A stretch of 64,000 bases of DNA, taken from the NCBI RefSeq assembly GCF_000714715.1, contig NZ_JMFO01000002.1:71496-135495 (forward strand). Reading direction: 5' to 3'. Origin of the DNA: Candidatus Magnetobacterium casense. Lineage in GTDB: Bacteria; Nitrospirota; Thermodesulfovibrionia; Thermodesulfovibrionales; Magnetobacteriaceae. A program made the position numbers and the translations under genes. A model generated the notes under the pieces. The model made no database searches and was not told the DNA's origin. It saw nothing but the letters and a program-made list of their open reading frames with translations. Of this stretch, positions 10,298 through 19,716 are shown one piece after another; position 1 is the first letter of the stretch, and every line of letters begins with the position of its first letter.

Positions 10298-10756
10298 ATG
10301 AAGACAGTAGTAAGAAAGAACCCCCTTGGTTTGTCCTGGCGCGTGTTTATAATACTTGGCATAGCCGTGGTTATCTTAGTGCCGCTTATCCCATTGGGAG
10401 TAAGGTCTGCCTGGGTTTATACCAGTACGCCGGAGTTCTGTGTTTCATGCCACATGATGACAACGCAGTACAGCAACTGGTCTCACTCGGCTCACAGGAA
10501 CTGGGCCACTTGCAGCGATTGCCACCTGCCTCAACAGAGTCTCACACTGAAGGTCGCTGCCAAGGTCAGGGAGGGAATCTACCACGGGTATGCGTACATG
10601 TTGGATAAAGACGCCACGTCTATCAGAATTTCAAGGCTTGGCGGCAAGTCCGTGATGAGTAACTGCATACGGTGTCACGGGGAACTCGTTCAAGGCGTCC
10701 ATAAAGACAACAGAAATTGCTGGCAATGCCATATAGGGCTTGCACACGGATACTAA
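10298..10756 (+). CDS. nrfH: Cytochrome c nitrite reductase, small (membrane) subunit
   Basis: NapC/NirT-family quinol dehydrogenase that anchors NrfA to the cytoplasmic membrane and passes it electrons from menaquinol. 152 residues: one N-terminal membrane helix at about 16-37 (WRVFIILGIAVVILVPLIPL) and four CxxCH haem motifs (CVSCH, CSDCH, CIRCH, CWQCH). The ATG follows AGGAGG. nrfA begins 22 bp after the stop, so NrfH and NrfA are made together as in other ammonifying bacteria. The family has an unusual Met haem ligand near the first motif; the MM in CHMMTTQYS is consistent with that. Confidence 0.95.
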   Translation: MKTVVRKNPLGLSWRVFIILGIAVVILVPLIPLGVRSAWVYTSTPEFCVSCHMMTTQYSNWSHSAHRNWATCSDCHLPQQSLTLKVAAKVREGIYHGYAYMLDKDATSIRISRLGGKSVMSNCIRCHGELVQGVHKDNRNCWQCHIGLAHGY

Positions 10757-10778
10757 TCTAATTAAGGAGGAACGACTT

Positions 10779-12185
10779 ATGAGACAACTACTGATGTTTA
10801 CGCTAATTGTTGTTTTTACAATTGGCTGCACGCGACAACCAAGTACACCCACATCGGCCATTACAATTGCGGACGATGAAAAGGACCCCGCCATATGGGG
10901 AAGAAAATACCCGAACCAGTTTGACAGCTATCGCAAGAACTCGGAGCCTCAAAAGGGCTACAGCAAGTACAGGGACGACAACGCATGTCGTTTAAGCCCG
11001 TGGCCGTTCCAACTGGTGCTCCTTGAGGGATGGGGCATGGGGGTTGAGTACAACGAACCAAACGGGCATACGGAGATGCTCAGGGATCAGTTGAAGATTG
11101 ACGCTTCCCGGTATAAAGCCGGCGGTGTATGCCTGAGCTGTAAATCCCCTTTTGCGGCTGAACTTATGGCTACAATGAAGGGTGATTACTACAGACAGCC
11201 ATACAACGACGTGATCAAGAATATACCGGAAAGGCACAGACAGATGGGTCTGGTCTGTGCGGATTGCCACGACGCCGCCACCATGGATCTGAAGATAAAA
11301 CGTCCAGCCCTGATAGAGGCCCTCAAGGCAATCGGCAAAGATACGGATAAACTCACACGCCAGGAGATGCGCAGCCTGGTCTGTGCACAATGCCACGTTG
11401 ACTACAAGGTTACAAAAGACAGCGAGGGGAAGTCAAGTGGCCTGTTGTACCCGTGGAAGAACGGCAAATGGGGAGATATCACAATAGAAGCCGTAATAAA
11501 GCAAATAAAGGACGAGGGCCTCCTGGAGTGGAAACACAAGGTCACGGATCAAAAGATCGGACATATACGGCATCCTGAGTTTGAGCTGTTTTCCTCTGCC
11601 GGCAGCGTGCATTGGGCAGCCGGGGTTGCCTGTGCGGATTGTCACATGCCGTATGAGCGTGTGGGGAGCGAAAAGATGTCCTCACACAGGTGGGAGAGTC
11701 CGTTGAAAAAGGACATGAGGGCGTGCATGCAGTGCCATAAGCAACAGCCTCAATGGTTAAAGCAACAGGTACTAAATATCCAGGACAGGGTAAATCACGC
11801 ATTTACAAAGGCAGGTTACGAGTTGGCCACTGCCGCCCTCACAATCGAGGCAGCAAATGGTACGCCCGGCATTGACAAGACGCAACTGCAAAAGGCCAAG
11901 GACATCTACGCGGAAGGATACTACCGCAGCACGTGGATAGGGGCTGAAAACAGCATGGGGTTTCATAACCCGCCAGAGGCATTACGTGTGCTTGGGGATG
12001 CCCTGGATCAGGGACACCGGGCGACCCTGCTTGCCAGAGAGGCAATTCTGAAAGCCGGGTCAATCCCACCTGACCTGGATATGGAAAAAATAGATGCAAT
12101 AGTGGCCAAAAGATATGGCAGCAAGGACGGAAAGACCGGCTTCAAACCAGATGTAAAAAAGAAGGCAGCGTTAATAGTACATTAA
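10779..12185 (+). CDS. nrfA: Cytochrome c nitrite reductase, catalytic subunit (ammonia-forming)
   Basis: Reduces nitrite to ammonium with six electrons in the periplasm. Five haem motifs are visible: the active-site CLSCK near residue 118 (lysine-ligated haem, the NrfA hallmark) and CADCH, CAQCH, CADCH, CMQCH. The start ATG at 10779 follows AAGGAGG and gives 468 residues. The N-terminus, MRQLLMFTLIVVFTIGC, has a lipobox-like end (FTIGC), so the protein may be a lipoprotein, which is less usual for NrfA. It is paired with nrfH upstream. A family A repeat starts 15 bp after the stop, then comes the ammonium transporter gene, which fits uptake of the product. Confidence 0.96.
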   Translation: MRQLLMFTLIVVFTIGCTRQPSTPTSAITIADDEKDPAIWGRKYPNQFDSYRKNSEPQKGYSKYRDDNACRLSPWPFQLVLLEGWGMGVEYNEPNGHTEMLRDQLKIDASRYKAGGVCLSCKSPFAAELMATMKGDYYRQPYNDVIKNIPERHRQMGLVCADCHDAATMDLKIKRPALIEALKAIGKDTDKLTRQEMRSLVCAQCHVDYKVTKDSEGKSSGLLYPWKNGKWGDITIEAVIKQIKDEGLLEWKHKVTDQKIGHIRHPEFELFSSAGSVHWAAGVACADCHMPYERVGSEKMSSHRWESPLKKDMRACMQCHKQQPQWLKQQVLNIQDRVNHAFTKAGYELATAALTIEAANGTPGIDKTQLQKAKDIYAEGYYRSTWIGAENSMGFHNPPEALRVLGDALDQGHRATLLAREAILKAGSIPPDLDMEKIDAIVAKRYGSKDGKTGFKPDVKKKAALIVH

Positions 12186-12199
12186 AGGTGCCGCAAGTA

Positions 12200-12300
12200 A
12201 GGGGTCAAGGGGACTTCTTCATGGCCGGGGTGCCTCACCCCTCCCCTTGCAGGGGGTTCTGAGGGGGGGCAGAGCCGCCCCTTTCTCTCTCTTTCTTCTC
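12200..12300 (-). repeat. Repeat family A, copy A4 (inverted)
   Basis: AGGGGTCAAGGGGACTTCTTC, GGGGTGCCTCACCCC, CCCTTGCAGGGGGTTCTG and a pyrimidine tract: the family A sequence in reverse, lying between nrfA and amt. Confidence 0.78.
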
Positions 12301-12326
12301 TTACAGAGTATGGAGGTTTTTGAGAT

Positions 12327-13655
12327 ATGCAAAGACGACTTATAGCGACGATAACAGTGCTTATTGTATCAATGATGTTGAAGCCATATGTTAGCTGGGC
12401 CGACCTGCCCTATATACAGGTGCCAGGCAGTTTTCGCGTTGATACCGGTGACACGGCATGGATGTTGTTTTCAACTGCCCTTGTAATGCTGATGGTACCG
12501 GGACTGGCCTTCTTCTACGGTGGACTGGTCAGGAGAAAGAACGTCCTGGGGACTATCATTGAGGGTTTTGCGGTTCTGTGTGTGATCAGTGTGGTGTGGG
12601 TGTTGTGGGGATACTCGCTGAGTTTTGGCGGGGATATAAGCGGATTCATCGGCGGTGGTGATTTTCTTGCCCTCTTGGATGTCGGACAAACCCCCATGCA
12701 AAGGGCGCCGTCATTGCCGCACTACGTACCGATGGCATTTCAGGGGATGGTTGCAGTGGTAACCGTGGTACTGATAACGGGTGCATTGGTTGAGCGGATG
12801 AGGTTCTCTGCCCTGTTGCTCTTTGCGGTGTGTTGGCATACGCTGGTGTACTGTACGGTGGTACATTGGGTGTGGGGCGGGGGATGGCTTGGCGGTACGC
12901 TTGGGGCACTTGATTTTGCCGGCGGCATCGTTGTAAATATAAGTGCAGGGGCAGCCGCTGTTGCCGCCCTGATGGTTATCGGCAGGCGTCAGGGGTACGG
13001 AGTAAGCGGTATGACGCCGCATAACCTGCCAATGGCGATCACGGGTGCAGCGTTACTGTGGTTTGGATGGTTTGGGTTTAACGCAGGCAGTGCCCTCAGG
13101 GCCGGGGCAACGGCGTCTGTTGCGTTGATGACCACCAATACGGCTGCTTCAGTTGGGGCGCTCACCTGGATGACCCTGGAGTGGCTGCACGCAGGCAAAC
13201 CAACGGCACTGGGTATCATATCGGGTGCAGTGACGGGACTCGTTGCCATCACTCCAGCCGCAGGGTATGTCACCCTCGGTCCGGCAATGATTATAGGAAC
13301 GGTTGCCGGTGTGCTTTGCTACGTGGCTGTAAACCTCAAACACAGGTTACATTATGATGACTCACTTGACATCATCGGTATACACGTGGTTGGTGGGATG
13401 TGGGGGGTATTGGCAACGGGCCTTTTTGCCTCAACAGCGGTCAACGCTGAGGTCATAGACGGGTTGTTTTATGGCAATCCGCCGCTTCTTGCCATACAAT
13501 CGATAGCGGCTGTCACCGTCTTTGTCTTTGTCCTGGTATCAACGTTGTTGCTATTAAAGGCCATAAACTGTATAATAAAGTTACGCGTTGAAGCCGAAGA
13601 AGAGATTACAGGGCTTGATCAGTCACAACACGGAGAGAGCGCATACAGGCTGTGA
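12327..13655 (+). CDS. amt: Ammonium transporter (Amt/MEP/Rh family)
   Basis: Channel-like ammonium uptake protein of the cytoplasmic membrane. 442 residues with a cleavable-looking signal (MQRRLIATITVLIVSMMLKP) and about eleven membrane helices. Family blocks: DTAWMLFSTALVMLMVPGLA, FFYGGLVRRKNVLG, DFAGGIVVNISAG, GWFGFNAGSAL, and HVVGGMWGVLATGLF with a pore histidine. It sits directly after nrfA, the source of ammonium. No glnK/glnB gene follows, unlike the usual amtB-glnK pair, so PII control would have to come from elsewhere. RBS GGAGG is 9 bp before ATG. Confidence 0.95.
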   Translation: MQRRLIATITVLIVSMMLKPYVSWADLPYIQVPGSFRVDTGDTAWMLFSTALVMLMVPGLAFFYGGLVRRKNVLGTIIEGFAVLCVISVVWVLWGYSLSFGGDISGFIGGGDFLALLDVGQTPMQRAPSLPHYVPMAFQGMVAVVTVVLITGALVERMRFSALLLFAVCWHTLVYCTVVHWVWGGGWLGGTLGALDFAGGIVVNISAGAAAVAALMVIGRRQGYGVSGMTPHNLPMAITGAALLWFGWFGFNAGSALRAGATASVALMTTNTAASVGALTWMTLEWLHAGKPTALGIISGAVTGLVAITPAAGYVTLGPAMIIGTVAGVLCYVAVNLKHRLHYDDSLDIIGIHVVGGMWGVLATGLFASTAVNAEVIDGLFYGNPPLLAIQSIAAVTVFVFVLVSTLLLLKAINCIIKLRVEAEEEITGLDQSQHGESAYRL

Positions 13656-13705
13656 AGAGATGAAAACAAAACGAATTTTTAAGTTTGACGGTCCCGGGCG
13701 GCATC

Positions 13706-14314
13706 GTGGATAACGAGCCAAGTTATCGCCTTGAGATCGATGGTGATATTCTGCGTCTTGAGACGGGGTCGTTTCAGACACACAAGGGCAGCGTGCTCCA
13801 CAGCGGTGTCTACAACCGGGAACTGTCCAGCCTCTTTGTCAGCGGGGGGGTAACGATGGCCTGGCTCACGCTTGTGGCATCAATGCACTGGTCGGGATAT
13901 ATACACTTTGTCATCAGCGCCGTGTTGTTTATGCTCTGCTACCCGCTGTGCAGGGCATACGTCTTTAGTGAATCCCTCCTGCAGGCTATCATCGACAAGA
14001 GAGAAGACCTCATACTGCTCACCAGACCGATGCTCATTGGAAGCCGTAAGAGCAGGATGCGGCTTTCCAACCTCAGAGACATCCGCATAGAGCACATCGT
14101 CACGCAACCACACAACCCCGACGGTGCGGCCTTTGTCCAGAAGATCGCCTCACATCACGGGGCACCGATCCCAGGCCTTGGGCAGACAGAACACTACGAT
14201 GCCGTTGTGTTGTCCTTTGACGCGGAGCAACTGATCATATTTTCATCAACGCAGAGGGCTGAGTCGGAGGCACTGTTAGCGCAAATCGAAGGATTCCTGC
14301 ACCCGAATAGATAG
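13706..14314 (+). CDS. Unrecognised protein with two membrane segments
   Basis: About 202 residues; I do not recognise the family. The N-terminal soluble part (YRLEIDGDILRLETGSFQTH) is followed by two membrane helices at about 48-88 (MAWLTLVASMHWSGYIHFVI, then SAVLFMLCYPLC), then a cytoplasmic-looking basic stretch (GSRKSRMRLSNLRDI) and a C-terminal domain ending FSSTQRAESEALLAQIEGFL. The layout resembles small membrane proteins with a PH-like domain, but this is only an impression. The start is uncertain: GTG 13706 with GGGCGG upstream, or TTG 13685. It lies 50 bp after amt and 119 bp before the binding-protein gene and may belong to either unit. Confidence 0.6.
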   Translation: MDNEPSYRLEIDGDILRLETGSFQTHKGSVLHSGVYNRELSSLFVSGGVTMAWLTLVASMHWSGYIHFVISAVLFMLCYPLCRAYVFSESLLQAIIDKREDLILLTRPMLIGSRKSRMRLSNLRDIRIEHIVTQPHNPDGAAFVQKIASHHGAPIPGLGQTEHYDAVVLSFDAEQLIIFSSTQRAESEALLAQIEGFLHPNR

Positions 14315-14432
14315 GTTAATTGTGAAATTCGTTGTCCTTATGCTATCATAATAAAATGTTTAGTCCTGAAGAATAAAAACAATACTTGAGGCGGATGCAG
14401 TGCATGTGCCTGAGGAGCATCAGGAGGCGTGT

Positions 14433-16592
14433 ATGAAGGATAACGTTGCCAAGGCCATCAACATACGGTATGTGATAGGTGGCGTCATCGTTCTATGTGT
14501 TGCAGTTGGAGTGCTGTTTTATATTTATGCACCTAAGTCCGCCCCTGATGGGAAGGATGCAAAGGTCTATGAGTTGAGCCTTGGCCATAACATGCCCCCG
14601 GGCAGCGCCATGTACGTAGCCGCACAGAAATTTGCCTATACCGTCAGGGACAAAACCGGCGGACGTGTGAAGATCAACATATCCCCGGCCCAACAGCTTG
14701 GGGACGACTACAAGATGATCGAAATGGCAGTAAATGGCCAACTGGATATACTGATTTCCCCTGCGGCCAAGTTAAGCGTGATCATGCCGGGTATGCAATA
14801 TGCGGATATCCCTTTTTTGTTTCCGCATATTGAGGATGCCTATGCAATGCTGGATGGTCAACCTGGCGCCCTGCTACTGGAGAGGCTAAAGCAGGAAGGC
14901 CTTATCGGGGTAGCGTTTTGGGGCAACGGGTTTAAGCAATTCACCGCAAACAGACCCGTGTACTCCCCAAAGGACTTTGCCGGTATGAATGTCCGAATAA
15001 TCAATAACGACCTTGTATCAGATCAGTTCATTACCCTTGGGGCAAAGCCTGTCCCGATAGACTTGTACAAGGCCTACGATGCACTAAAGAACAGAGAGAC
15101 TGATGCCCAGGAGAACACTATCGCTGCCATATACGGCTTTAAGTTTTACGAGGTTCAGTCCAACCTGATAATAAGCAATCACGCATACATGGCCTACGTC
15201 TTTTGCTTTAGCAAAAAGACCCTCGGTTACTTGCCTGATGACATCGTGCAAACCCTCATGGAGACGGCTAAGGAGTTGAAATCGTTTGAGAGAGAGCTGG
15301 CAACAAAAACGGAAGGTGACTACATCAAGGCCATAAAAGAAGCAGGCGTCAATGTCATATATCTCAGCGAACCGCAGATCAAGGGTTTTCAGGAAGCAAC
15401 CAGACACATAATCGATAAATACAGAACCATCGTAGGCCAGGATGTCATCGACCTTACGCTGGAATATCTCAGAAAAAAGTACAACTACAGTAAAAATGAC
15501 GATATCATAATCGGTCTCAATGCCGACATGAGCATGGGCGCTGCCCTGACAGGTATGGCCATAAGGCGCGGAATGGAGCTTGCCGTAAACGAAGTCAACG
15601 CACGGGGAGGACTGCTCGGCAAAAAGCTGTCCATGGTGTTGATGGACCATAAGGTGTCATCTGACCTCAGTGAGAGAAACGTAAGGGCCTTTAGCAAGAT
15701 GAAAAACCTGGTGGCTATAATGGGCGGAATCCACGGTATGCTGATCATGGGAGACCTCGAACTTATACATAAGGAAAAGATTATATATCTCGTCCCATGG
15801 GCCGCCTCAGACAAGATCACCAATAACTCGTACAACCCTAATTATGTATTCAGGGTTTCTATCAATGATGAAAAGGCAGGCGATTTCCTGATACAACAGG
15901 CACTAAAGAAGTCTGAAAAAATAGCCTTTTTACTTGTAAATAATAATTGGGGTCAAGAAAACGGCAGGATAATGACAAACTGTCTCCGTCAACGTAACCT
16001 GACGCCGTTTGCGGTGGAATACCTTAACATGGGCGAGGAAAATATAGAACAACAAGCGTATAATATCGAAGATTCCGGCGCCGAGGTATTGATCGTTATC
16101 GCAACTGCATTTGACAGGGCGGCAATTATGAAAGGACTGGCACGACTCAGAAAGAAAATACCCATCATCTCTCATATGACTTTTATCACCGGGGGATATG
16201 TACCGCAACAGCTTAAAGGCATGGATTTAAGCTTCATACAGACATTTTCTTCTTTCTTAAATCCCAGGGATGAATTGACCAGGAGAGTGCTCGGAGAATA
16301 TCTTGATACCTATAACATTAACACGGCACAGGAGATACCCGTACCGGCAGCAACGGCGCAGGCCTATGACCTTGTCAACCTCCTGGTAATGGCGATCAAT
16401 AAAGCCGGAACCTTTGACCGTCCAGCCGTACGTGATGCCCTTGAAGATATCAAAAGCTACAGCGGACTGGTAAAAACATATTCCCCTCCATTTACAAAGA
16501 CAAGACATGATGCCCTCGATATCTCTGACTACTTTATGGCCAGGTATGACAACAACGGAATAATAGTACCCATTGACAAGAGGTCAAGGTGA
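14433..16592 (+). CDS. Fused TRAP-type (DctP) and LivJ-type periplasmic binding protein, membrane-anchored
   Basis: 719 residues from ATG 14433, which has GGAGG upstream. One N-terminal membrane helix (about 10-32, [19 protein letters not shown]) anchors it outside the cell membrane. Residues about 45-345 match DctP-family solute receptors of TRAP transporters ([60 protein letters not shown]). Residues about 357-705 match the LivJ/branched-chain amino-acid type (Peripla_BP_6: [34 protein letters not shown]). The two folds are unrelated binding-protein classes. No TRAP or ABC permease gene is near; instead the gene overlaps a hybrid histidine kinase by 4 bp. It is therefore most likely a dual-ligand sensor subunit rather than a transport protein. 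Ligands are unknown. Confidence 0.87.
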   Translation: MKDNVAKAINIRYVIGGVIVLCVAVGVLFYIYAPKSAPDGKDAKVYELSLGHNMPPGSAMYVAAQKFAYTVRDKTGGRVKINISPAQQLGDDYKMIEMAVNGQLDILISPAAKLSVIMPGMQYADIPFLFPHIEDAYAMLDGQPGALLLERLKQEGLIGVAFWGNGFKQFTANRPVYSPKDFAGMNVRIINNDLVSDQFITLGAKPVPIDLYKAYDALKNRETDAQENTIAAIYGFKFYEVQSNLIISNHAYMAYVFCFSKKTLGYLPDDIVQTLMETAKELKSFERELATKTEGDYIKAIKEAGVNVIYLSEPQIKGFQEATRHIIDKYRTIVGQDVIDLTLEYLRKKYNYSKNDDIIIGLNADMSMGAALTGMAIRRGMELAVNEVNARGGLLGKKLSMVLMDHKVSSDLSERNVRAFSKMKNLVAIMGGIHGMLIMGDLELIHKEKIIYLVPWAASDKITNNSYNPNYVFRVSINDEKAGDFLIQQALKKSEKIAFLLVNNNWGQENGRIMTNCLRQRNLTPFAVEYLNMGEENIEQQAYNIEDSGAEVLIVIATAFDRAAIMKGLARLRKKIPIISHMTFITGGYVPQQLKGMDLSFIQTFSSFLNPRDELTRRVLGEYLDTYNINTAQEIPVPAATAQAYDLVNLLVMAINKAGTFDRPAVRDALEDIKSYSGLVKTYSPPFTKTRHDALDISDYFMARYDNNGIIVPIDKRSR

Positions 16593-19273
16593 TTACCCGG
16601 GCTCCCGTGAAGAGCCTGAAAAAACGGCTACTGCAACAGTATATAATGGTCATAACAGGCTTGCTGTTTTTTATTACCATTGTGGTTGCCATTCTGTTGG
16701 AAAGAACCCTCACAGGCGATTTAAATAAGTATCTGCTGTTACATGGCGAAAATTGCATGGAGAAGCTTGAACAACGCCTGGTATATGCCTTTGAGAACGT
16801 TCAGAGCTTTAGCAAAAACCCGCTTTTCCTTGGATTCATTGTCTATAACAAGATCAGATCGGAGTCCCTGCCAAAGTTGCTTGAGAGTTTTGTGACAAAA
16901 AATGTCCTGTCTGTAACCATGGTGCGTCTTGACAGAAGTATAATTTACTCAACGCTAAAGGAGCCGCCTGATTATTCAGGGGTAATACATCTGAAAATGG
17001 CAATGGCTGTCGGTGAGCCAAGATTTTACCTCTCCAGCTACAAGAATCTGAGCTACATAGTGCCTATTTATTTATACAAACACGTTCAGGCAGCCATGAT
17101 CATCGAATATGACCTGGCTGACATCTTTGATAAAATACAGCTCAAAGACACCTTCGCTTACAGACTGTATGCCGATAACGTCATTGTATCAGAAAAGGGT
17201 TTTAAGGCAAAAGAATCCCATATCTTATTCAGAAATTATGCAACCGGAGACTATCCTACCCTTAACCAACTGAAGATATCAATAGAGCTTGGTGCGCTCA
17301 GGTCCCAGTACAGAGAGGTCATCTTTGATGCCATCACCAAGCTGCTCTTTGCAGGGATGTTGTTTATACTTGTTGCTATTTTCATTGCCGTCAGAATGGG
17401 TAACGGCATATGCAGGCCAATCCTGACGCTGTGTGCCAGGGTTGAGAGGTCCTCGGAAGACGGTGTCAGATGCAGTCCGCTGGGGACTGACGATGAGCTG
17501 GAACTCCTGGCCGGTATCTTTGACACCAGGACAGAGCAGATGCAACAGGAAATAGCACAACGCAAACGTGCCGAGGCAAACCTCCAGAGCGCCCACGATG
17601 ACCTGGAGGTGCGTGTGCAAGAGCGCACGGCAGAGCTTGCCAGAGCAAAGGAGGCCGCCGAGGTATCTGCCAGGGTCAAGGCCACATTTTTGGCAAACAT
17701 GAGCCACGAAATCAGAACCCCTATGAACGCAATAATAGGCTTTGTCGAACTGCTCATCGATAGCTCCAGCCTAACAGTCACAGAAACAAAACGCTACCTA
17801 AGTATTATAATGAACTCGGCACATACCTTACTGGGGCTGATAAACGACATCCTCGATATCAGCAAGCTGGAAAGCGGTAAGATGACCATGGAACTGAGGC
17901 CCTTTAACCTTAGCGATTTGCTCGGGAGTCTGTACCAGATGTTTGACATCAAAGTGCGTGAGAAGGGACTCGATTTCACCTGTAACATTGACTCCAGGCT
18001 CGCCGGGGGCAATTTCACAAGCGACCCCTTGCGCCTGATGCAGATACTAATAAATCTTACAGGGAATGCCATTAAATTCACAGAAAAAGGCAGCATACGC
18101 ATACATGTATATCCATACACGGAGGCAGACCTCGTCTGCTTTGACATCATCGATACGGGGATCGGTATACCCACTGAGAGGATAGGTAGTATCTTTGATG
18201 CCTTTACGCAGGCCGATAGCTCAACAACACGACGTTTTGGTGGCACGGGCCTTGGCACGACAATCTCCAGGCAACTGATTGAAATGCTGGGAGGTCGCAT
18301 ATGGGTGGAAAGCCAACCCGGCAAGGGGAGTACATTTCACTTTACCGTCAGCATGAAACGGACAGATGAACCTGCACAGTACCTGTTCAGAGGCGTGGAT
18401 GTCACCGATGGCAGCGTGCATACGGCAAAACCACACAGGGGCTTTCGGATACTGGTTGCAGACGACCTTGAAGAAAACATCGTCTTGCTAAAGACTCGCC
18501 TGGAGCGTGAGGGACATACCGTATTGGTGGCCAGGGACGGCATAGAGGCAATTGAATGCTTTAAGGGTAATCCCGTTGACCTTATCCTGATGGATATACA
18601 GATGCCCAATATGGACGGAGTTGAGGCCACAGGACATATCCGTACCCTGGAAGCAGCATTATCAGCGACATCATCGGCTTCATCATCTGCTGCCAATGTG
18701 CAGATACCAATTATCGCCCTGACGGCAAGTGTAATGAGTAACGAGGTGGCCGGCTATATACACAACGGCTTCAGTGCCGTCATTGGCAAGCCTGTCAACT
18801 TCAGGCAGCTTTTTAATACAATAGAAGACGTAATCCCGCAGGGGAGCGTACAGGTGTCCGTTGACAGGGCGGATGGCGAAACGTTGCCTATGCCAACCAC
18901 CCTTGAGGGTATCGACGTGGAAAAAGGTATCGACAAGTGGATGGACCCTATGGTCTACATGGAAGGCTTGACGGGGTTTTCGGACAAGTACGGCAACGCA
19001 GCACAGATAATATCATCTCTGCTTGATGATAACGATATGGATAAAGCCGGCAGACTCCTGCATTCCATAAAAGGTCTGTCGGGAAATCTGGAACTGCCCC
19101 AGGTCTACAGGATTTCCAAAGAAATAGAGCATAGTCTCAGGGAGCATGATATTGACCGTGCCAGGACGTTGCTGACAGAGTTTATGGAGGCGCTCAGTAC
19201 GGTTGTTGCATCTATTGCCAGAATCGGCGTGCAGCAACCACATAGAGGGCAGCAGAAAACCGTAAAGAGATAG
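16589..19273 (+). CDS. Unorthodox hybrid histidine kinase (HAMP-HisKA-HATPase-REC-HPt)
   Basis: 894 residues, starting at GTG 16589 inside the stop of the binding-protein gene (GTGA overlap), so translation is coupled. TM1 at about 17-38, an extracellular Cache-like domain at about 40-245, TM2 at about 251-270, HAMP, then a coiled coil. The HisKA phospho-acceptor is His about 372 in [14 protein letters not shown]. HATPase boxes: [29 protein letters not shown]. The receiver domain has [12 protein letters not shown] and phospho-Asp about 668 in [13 protein letters not shown]. The C-terminal HPt domain has His about 825 in [12 protein letters not shown] full internal phosphorelay is present but no separate response regulator is adjacent, so the output partner is elsewhere. 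The extracellular side may read the state of the fused binding protein. Confidence 0.93.
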   Translation: MITRAPVKSLKKRLLQQYIMVITGLLFFITIVVAILLERTLTGDLNKYLLLHGENCMEKLEQRLVYAFENVQSFSKNPLFLGFIVYNKIRSESLPKLLESFVTKNVLSVTMVRLDRSIIYSTLKEPPDYSGVIHLKMAMAVGEPRFYLSSYKNLSYIVPIYLYKHVQAAMIIEYDLADIFDKIQLKDTFAYRLYADNVIVSEKGFKAKESHILFRNYATGDYPTLNQLKISIELGALRSQYREVIFDAITKLLFAGMLFILVAIFIAVRMGNGICRPILTLCARVERSSEDGVRCSPLGTDDELELLAGIFDTRTEQMQQEIAQRKRAEANLQSAHDDLEVRVQERTAELARAKEAAEVSARVKATFLANMSHEIRTPMNAIIGFVELLIDSSSLTVTETKRYLSIIMNSAHTLLGLINDILDISKLESGKMTMELRPFNLSDLLGSLYQMFDIKVREKGLDFTCNIDSRLAGGNFTSDPLRLMQILINLTGNAIKFTEKGSIRIHVYPYTEADLVCFDIIDTGIGIPTERIGSIFDAFTQADSSTTRRFGGTGLGTTISRQLIEMLGGRIWVESQPGKGSTFHFTVSMKRTDEPAQYLFRGVDVTDGSVHTAKPHRGFRILVADDLEENIVLLKTRLEREGHTVLVARDGIEAIECFKGNPVDLILMDIQMPNMDGVEATGHIRTLEAALSATSSASSSAANVQIPIIALTASVMSNEVAGYIHNGFSAVIGKPVNFRQLFNTIEDVIPQGSVQVSVDRADGETLPMPTTLEGIDVEKGIDKWMDPMVYMEGLTGFSDKYGNAAQIISSLLDDNDMDKAGRLLHSIKGLSGNLELPQVYRISKEIEHSLREHDIDRARTLLTEFMEALSTVVASIARIGVQQPHRGQQKTVKR

Positions 19274-19396
19274 TGCATTCAGCCATGGCGTAACCGCTGC
19301 CCTGCTCTCGTGCCGGATAGAAAAGAAGAAACCGTTTATGCTAAAATAAAAGCGTAATGAATAACAACTAACAACATACTTAGGAGTGCATCACTT

Positions 19397-19711
19397 ATGG
19401 GACAAAGTAAAGGTGAGTTTCAGGAGGCACCTGAAGGTTCGGTCAACGAAGAACTACGGACCCCGACGATGTATAAGGTGTTCATCCTAAACGATGATTA
19501 TACAACAATGGAGTTTGTTGTCAATGTACTTGAGACCATATTTCACAAGACCTCTGCGGAGGCCACACAGTTAATGCTGCAAATCCACCGCAGCGGTTCA
19601 GGGCTTTGTGGCATCTACACGCGGGATATTGCCGAAACAAAGGTGGCCGCAGTGCATGAGATGGCCAAAAATAACGAGTTCCCGTTAAAGTGTGTAATGG
19701 AAGAGGAGTAA
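19397..19711 (+). CDS. clpS: ATP-dependent Clp protease adaptor ClpS
   Basis: 104-residue adaptor that binds N-degron substrates (N-terminal Leu, Phe, Tyr, Trp) and hands them to ClpA-ClpP. Family features: MYKVFILNDDYTTMEFVVNV, the AT-LMLQIHRSG helix, and VHEMAKNNEFPLKCVMEEE at the C-terminus; the N-terminal extension is short and flexible as usual. clpA begins 5 bp downstream. AT-rich sequence 40-50 bp upstream (TATGCTAAAATAAA) may be the promoter. With clpA and aat it makes a compact leucine/phenylalanine N-degron cluster. Confidence 0.96.
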   Translation: MGQSKGEFQEAPEGSVNEELRTPTMYKVFILNDDYTTMEFVVNVLETIFHKTSAEATQLMLQIHRSGSGLCGIYTRDIAETKVAAVHEMAKNNEFPLKCVMEEE

Positions 19712-19716
19712 ACAGC

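Noticed and set aside
14433-16592. TRAP or ABC transport operon
   Set aside because: No DctQ/DctM or LivHMGF gene lies nearby and the next gene is a kinase, so a transport role is not supported.
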